Origin: Ferrithrix thermotolerans DSM 19514 | Lineage (GTDB): Bacteria > Actinomycetota > Acidimicrobiia > Acidimicrobiales > Acidimicrobiaceae | Assembly (NCBI RefSeq): GCF_900128965.1 | Contig: NZ_FQUL01000001.1 | Location: forward strand, 102,013 to 166,012 | DNA: 64,000 nt | Direction: 5' to 3' | Shown here: positions 63,830 to 64,000 of the stretch, piece after piece | Position numbering within the stretch: position 1 is the first letter of the stretch | How the letters are laid out: each line of letters opens with the position of its first letter | Translations under genes and position numbers: made by a program | Notes under the pieces: generated by a model | The model's input: only the letters and a program-made list of their open reading frames with translations | Told to the model about the DNA's origin: nothing | Database searches by the model: none

Positions 63830-64000
63830 TCAGGTGGCCCGGGTACGTACAGGGCACTGGCGCCAACTACACCAGGACTGGCGTTGTACTTTGGCTAAGT
63901 CGCTGATGTTCTTTGCGGCGTTGTGATCCCGGTCCACTTCCTTACCGCATATCTCGCAGGTGAGGGCCTTTGCGAGCTTCTTCCCAGCGAGCGTAGCATC
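63830..64000 (-). mobile_element. tnpB: tnpB gene of an IS200/IS605- or IS607-type element, 5' part missing
   Basis: The last 56 codons of TnpB run in from the right edge and stop at TGA (63830-63832). LTCEICGKEVDRDHNAAKNI is the end of the RuvC/zinc-finger region: the second CxxC knuckle and the conserved D-R-D-x-N-A-A-x-N-I, which includes the last catalytic aspartate. TnpB is an RNA-guided DNA nuclease that helps the element persist. Whether the rest of the gene is intact, and whether tnpA is present, lies outside the window. The tail after NISDLAK is element-specific. Confidence 0.85.

Overview
The window is a piece of chromosome from a bacterium of the phylum Actinomycetota. Support for this comes from a mycothiol S-conjugate amidase (Mca), the block infC-rpmI-rplT-rRNA methyltransferase-pheS-pheT-argC with a DUF1844 gene divergent from it, ftsE/ftsX beside prfB and secA, a PGI/PMI-type isomerase beside a Trm112-like protein and a phosphomannomutase, and leucine-type ABC systems. 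Base composition looks close to 50% G+C by eye, low for the phylum. Together with the gene content this would fit an acidophilic member of the Acidimicrobiia, but that is inference; no rRNA gene is present. Coding density is high, and TTG and GTG starts are common and usually backed by a Shine-Dalgarno (SD) sequence. Several genes have a -10-like box so close to the start codon that leaderless transcripts are likely.

Layout. 1-6.5 kb (minus strand): translation operon infC-rpmI-rplT-trmH-like-pheS-pheT followed by argC, which runs off the left edge. infC appears to start at AUA. 6.5-9.3 kb (plus): DUF1844 protein, low-molecular-weight tyrosine phosphatase, MFS transporter. 9.3-14.3 kb (minus): MoaB/Mog protein, ribD, ribE, ribBA, ribH, hisG. 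14.6-20.1 kb (minus): a three-gene molybdoenzyme operon: a fused iron-sulfur/NrfD membrane subunit, a catalytic subunit without a Tat signal, and a TorD-like chaperone. 20.3-28.5 kb (minus): def, fmt, ftsE, ftsX, prfB, secA, hpf. 28.6-36.2 kb (minus): ahcY, PGI/PMI isomerase, Trm112-like, phosphomannomutase, a large membrane protein, a zinc-ribbon protein, a CPBP protease. 36.4-42.6 kb: ftsH, mca, an SCP2 protein, a YdjC-fold protein that has lost its metal ligands, and a glutaredoxin-thioredoxin reductase fusion.

43-60 kb is the accessory part. It holds a pentapeptide-like repeat protein and two complete branched-chain-amino-acid/urea-type ABC importers in tandem with a GntR regulator. A second, paralogous binding protein is divergent from them. 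Next come an agmatinase-family ureohydrolase, an NCS1 permease, an XRE-cupin regulator and a two-domain nitrilase-superfamily protein whose second domain has lost the catalytic residues. The likely theme is uptake and hydrolysis of an organic nitrogen compound. 60-62.6 kb: malate synthase and a divergent IclR regulator with a perfect palindrome between them. 62.9-64 kb: a degenerate HD-domain protein, then a G+C-rich insertion element carrying the 3' end of a tnpB gene and its probable omega RNA.
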